Positions 60,946-64,000 of a stretch of DNA of 64,000 nt are shown piece after piece. The position numbers and the translations under genes are program-made. Position 1 is the stretch's first letter. Each line of letters starts with the position of its first letter. The stretch is from contig NC_084762.1 of NCBI RefSeq assembly GCF_028858725.1, forward strand, positions 6,643,374-6,707,373, given 5' to 3'. Source of the stretch: Colius striatus (lineage: Eukaryota > Chordata > Aves > Coliiformes > Coliidae). Under the pieces are notes generated by a model that made no database searches, was not told where the DNA came from, and saw nothing but the letters and a program-made list of their open reading frames with translations.

Positions 60946-63811
60946 CTGTTGAGCAACAATAAAAAGCTTTCAGAAGCAGTAAGAGCCAGAAGTTTTCTCT
61001 TTAGAGTCTTAATTCAAGCATTCAAAAGGTAGGAAAAGGTCTGAGGAATTTTGGGGGAAAAAAGAAAAGAGGAAAGCACTGATGATAATACATTTTGGCT
61101 TTGACAAAGGATATCTAAAGTGGTTATTGTGCTCTGATTGGTGAGATCCAAAAAATCCAAAGTTCTAAAAATTCAATCAAAAACTGTAGATAATCCCCCT
61201 TAGATTAAAAAAAAACCCCAACCCTGCAAATTAAGGAAAGACTTTGCATGATCTAGGTGAACCTGCTTCTGCAGGGGGGTTGGGCTAGATGATCTCAGAA
61301 GGTCCCTTCCAATCCCTACCATTCCATGATTCTATGTTCCATTTCATGATTCTCTTCAGTGGGATCCTCTGTGGAGAAGGAAAGTTCAGGCTCCTGAATT
61401 GATGCTATTTATGACACCCCAAGTTGCAGGAACTATTGGGTGATTCTCAAAGGCCAAGGCCTCTCGATTTCCAATCTAACCCCAAAATAGGGACACTCAA
61501 AGGACCACACAGCCAACAACCCAAAGCAAACAACAGAAGTGTCTTAGTCTTCCCCAAAGATCAATACATCCAAGTTGTAAGCTAATCTCGGATGTGCAAT
61601 AAAAGCACTCTGTGACAGCATCAAATCAGACCAGTATTATTAATGAAGCTAAAGGGACCTATTGCCCTCAGTAAAATGAGACAATGCATTATGGTTTCTA
61701 GAAAATCAATTTGGTCATTCAGGAGGTTAAGCATTCACAACTTCTGAAGCCAATTTAAAGGGAATCATGAGCAAACAAATGCTCAGCAGTCGTTTGAATG
61801 ATTGTATCTGTTACATTTATGACTACTTTTATTGGCAGGATTTAGCCTAGTATTTACTGAATTGACAGTAAAGTTCTTCTGAGCCCTGTAGCCCCACCTT
61901 CTATCATAGCTGTTCCTAATTTAGCCCACTTTGTACTATTACATTTCAAGTGAAGCCAGTATTTCTGCTGGGTTTACTCACATTTTGCCAGAGCATTGTG
62001 TTTATTTCTACTTTACTGAAACACCTTTCTTCACCTGCACTTTTGCCCTTGGTAAGAACTTCTGACTGACTTCAAACATTTATACCACCACCTCTCAGAA
62101 GTCAAGGTAAGGAACACATCACATCCAAACCTGGCAACATCTGTAGCACAGGTAACATCATCCTTCTCACTAATATACCAGCCACAAAAAGTAAGGGGGG
62201 GGAAAAAAACCCCAAACACGCTTTCACTTCAGTTTGCAATGTGAGTTACAATTTGAATCTGAAGTAAGCATTTAATTCCTGTGATGTTGAAGAAAATGCA
62301 GAGAATAACGAAGCTTCATTATGTTTGTTGTTGCATCTTCCTCTTACTACTACTACAGAAACATTATGAGTGGATGTTGCATGGTATAGCATCACATAAA
62401 GCTTCATCCCACATCTGCCTTAGCAGAGGACAAAGCAATACTGAAGCTTTCATAGGACATTTCTGTTTCACTCCTCCATATGCATTCAACCCATATAGAA
62501 AATTCTAATAGTAAGTCAAAAATGTCAAGAACAGTTAGATACGTTTCTCTTTTCTGGGAAAAAGAGCAACAAAGCAACAGTGAAATGTCAAAATATTTGT
62601 ACTAACTGCCTTTGACATCCTGGAGGTTGGTTCATTTCGCAGATGGAATGTACTAATACCGAATGCCCTGGCAGGGAAACAATTAAACAATGCAAAAGCA
62701 GTAAACTTACCATTTGAGGTACTCCAAAAACAACAACATTTGTATAATGGGAAAAAGAAACCTGAAATAAAATTTGAGAACAAGTCTTAATGAAAATGGC
62801 ATTTCTCTTTGGAGAAGTTCTCCCATGCTTTTCCCTTAATCCCTCTAGCTGTGCTGCATTCAACAGAGATTTAGACCAAAAATAAGAAAGGAGATCCCAT
62901 ATCAATTTTTCATCACACAAATTTACACATAAAGACAACTTTATATTGCTGAACAGCAAAATTTCCTACTGCCTGGCCAAGAATATGGCACCAATCCTAG
63001 AAGCCCAGGAAGTCTTCATTTAGAAATTACCTATGTGATTTTCCTCATAGCTAAGTTTTTCCACAACTCCTCAATGTATTAAGATGGTTCATGTTTCAAG
63101 TGTTGTTAAATGCTAGCTAGGTCTAAAAGCTTGCCAGGCATTCCAATGCCTGGGTTCTTCCAATTGGTACCACAAAATTTTACAGTGCTCCTCTCTGAAC
63201 AAAGATAAAAACAGTACATTCACACTTTGCCCAAAAATTCCTGGGATCATAAAATGCCATTCTTAAAAAAGGCCTCCAACAAATCTAACAAAGCAAAAAA
63301 CCCTAAGCCAACCAAACAAAAAGAACCCCCCCCAAAAACAACCACCACAAACAACAAAAGCCAAAAAGGAACAAACCCACAACTTTGGCAGGAAAAGCAG
63401 GGGAGATAAATATAACCCCACAAAGAACACCTTATTAAAGATGCAATTGTGACTCAAATGATTGAAAACTGTGGAGAAAAAACACCCTGAGTCATGTGTA
63501 CCTCAAGTGTGTTAAAGCAACACTCAAACCCAAGTAACCTACTGCACAGCTAGAGAACACATCTAATGACACATTGTGCATATTCAGCATTTTGCTCCTT
63601 TCAAGAGAGTTCTTCCAAAGAACAGAAATCTCTCCAACATCTCAGATTCATTCTAAGGTACTTTGCCACCTACCTTCCATAAGTCTGAAATATAAAATCT
63701 GGTGTTCTGATGCACCCCGTCTCTCCAGGCACGGTATCTGGAGTACCAGACTAGCCAGGGATTTAATTCATAACCAACAGCTTTAAATCCCCTTTTTGCA
63801 GCTGCTATCAC
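60748..63811 (-). CDS. ATPSCKMT: ATPSCKMT (FAM173B), c-subunit lysine methyltransferase, 3' half
   Basis: Three consecutive coding exons on the minus strand: 63811-63674 (46 codons), 62761-62711 (17 codons) and 60945-60748 (65 codons plus stop). All are phase 0 and have consensus GT/AG sites. Together they give 128 residues matching the C-terminal half of the FAM173 family: [13 protein letters not shown], then F-G-V-P-Q-M, then R-F-P-F-P-x-W and W-A-Y-D. The known protein is a mitochondrial inner-membrane methyltransferase that trimethylates a lysine of the ATP synthase c-subunit and supports respiration. The membrane anchor and the first SAM-binding motif are encoded upstream, beyond position 64000. 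The last 20 or so residues diverge from human. The reading frames and splice sites are intact, so this is a live gene cut by the window edge, not a pseudogene. Confidence 0.95.
61247..61355 (+). repeat. CR1 LINE, very short copy in ATPSCKMT intron
   Basis: Plus-sense CR1 3' end only: 'catgatctaggtgaacc', 'tgcttctgcaggggg', 'ttgggctagatgatctc', 'aggtcccttccaatcc' and 'ccatgattctatg'. It lies antisense to ATPSCKMT between its last two exons. Same subfamily as 13474, 30945 and 38910. Confidence 0.92.
62711..62761 (-). CDS. ATPSCKMT: ATPSCKMT 51-bp coding exon
   Basis: Acceptor 'ttttatttcag', then 17 codons reading [17 protein letters not shown], then donor 'gtaagt'. It is a short exon with length divisible by three between two phase-0 junctions. 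The wording matches the family's post-motif beta strand. Confidence 0.95.
63285..63380. repeat. A/C-only low-complexity tract
   Basis: For about 95 bases the plus strand is nearly all A and C (runs such as 'aaccccccccc'-like C tracts and 'aacaaccaccacaaac'). This accounts for the overlapping open frames on both strands here. It lies in an ATPSCKMT intron. Confidence 0.75.
63674..63811 (-). CDS. ATPSCKMT: ATPSCKMT internal coding exon
   Basis: Acceptor 'tcttcctcatag' and donor 'gtaggt' flank 46 codons that include the SAM-pocket acidic strand [17 protein letters not shown] and end in FYISDLWK. The preceding exon should carry the glycine-rich motif I and is outside the window. Confidence 0.96.
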
Positions 63812-64000
63812 CTATGAGGAAGAAATCTTCACTTAGAAACAGAGGGAGTGTATCATCCACATGTCAATGACTCGATCATTTATCCACACTAAAAAAAAAA
63901 CCCAATTGGTTTGGAAATCCATGCATCCGTCCCCCCCAAAAAGCTGATCTTCTCTTCAGATGCTTTGAAGTAGCACTTCCTCAGGTGTAACTGGTGGATA
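63812..64000 (-). other. ATPSCKMT: ATPSCKMT intron (partial)
   Basis: Non-coding sequence up to the window edge, with an A run near 63891-63900. No exon of ATPSCKMT was found in it. Confidence 0.6.

Noticed and set aside
63227-63457. Opposite-strand frames rich in Lys/Thr/Pro or Phe/Gly
   Set aside because: Produced by an A/C-only low-complexity tract inside an intron.

Overview
The window reads as a piece of a bird nuclear chromosome. About a dozen interspersed repeats carry the CR1 retrotransposon signature typical of birds and other sauropsids. Most are 5'-truncated and end in the CR1 tail next to a degenerate tgattctatga motif. Gene density is low, introns are long, and there is one CpG island. 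Both recognisable genes are vertebrate genes with spliceosomal signals. The species cannot be fixed from the sequence.

Layout. Positions 1-8.8 kb are non-coding, with three CR1 copies. A CpG island at about 8.85-9.6 kb has GC boxes and a good splice donor at 9225; I infer it is the distal promoter and non-coding first exon of RNF182. A non-coding interval of about 24 kb follows, with CR1 copies, microsatellites and AT-rich blocks that could be regulatory. The intact RNF182 coding exon is at 33068-33805 (+), a membrane-anchored RING E3 ligase of 245 residues, followed by a probable 3' UTR with three candidate poly(A) signals up to about 36.1 kb. From 36.1 to 56.5 kb I see no gene. This stretch holds CR1 copies, including a nested pair and an unusual internal fragment of the CR1 reverse transcriptase.

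From 56.5 to 59.1 kb on the minus strand lies a decayed gammaretrovirus-like endogenous retrovirus with gag capsid, protease/RT, RT and RNase H pieces in the expected order. It is broken by frame changes and stops, and its RT catalytic motif is mutated. Next to it are a CR1 copy and a degenerate three-unit tandem repeat (59.55-60.06 kb). The right edge (60748-63811, minus) holds the last three coding exons of ATPSCKMT (FAM173B), the mitochondrial lysine methyltransferase of the ATP synthase c-subunit. Its upstream exons and promoter lie beyond position 64000.

The two genes are tail-to-tail and share no pathway. RNF182 acts in ubiquitin-dependent turnover at membranes, ATPSCKMT in mitochondrial ATP synthase modification. 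In human they lie on different chromosomes (6p23 and 5p15.2), so this neighbourhood is either a bird arrangement or an assembly join. I found no undescribed coding system. The most unusual signals are a 48/49-bp duplicated segment located exactly at the 5' junction of a truncated CR1, the tandem repeat beside the retroviral relic, and a short unexplained open frame at 27161-27319.
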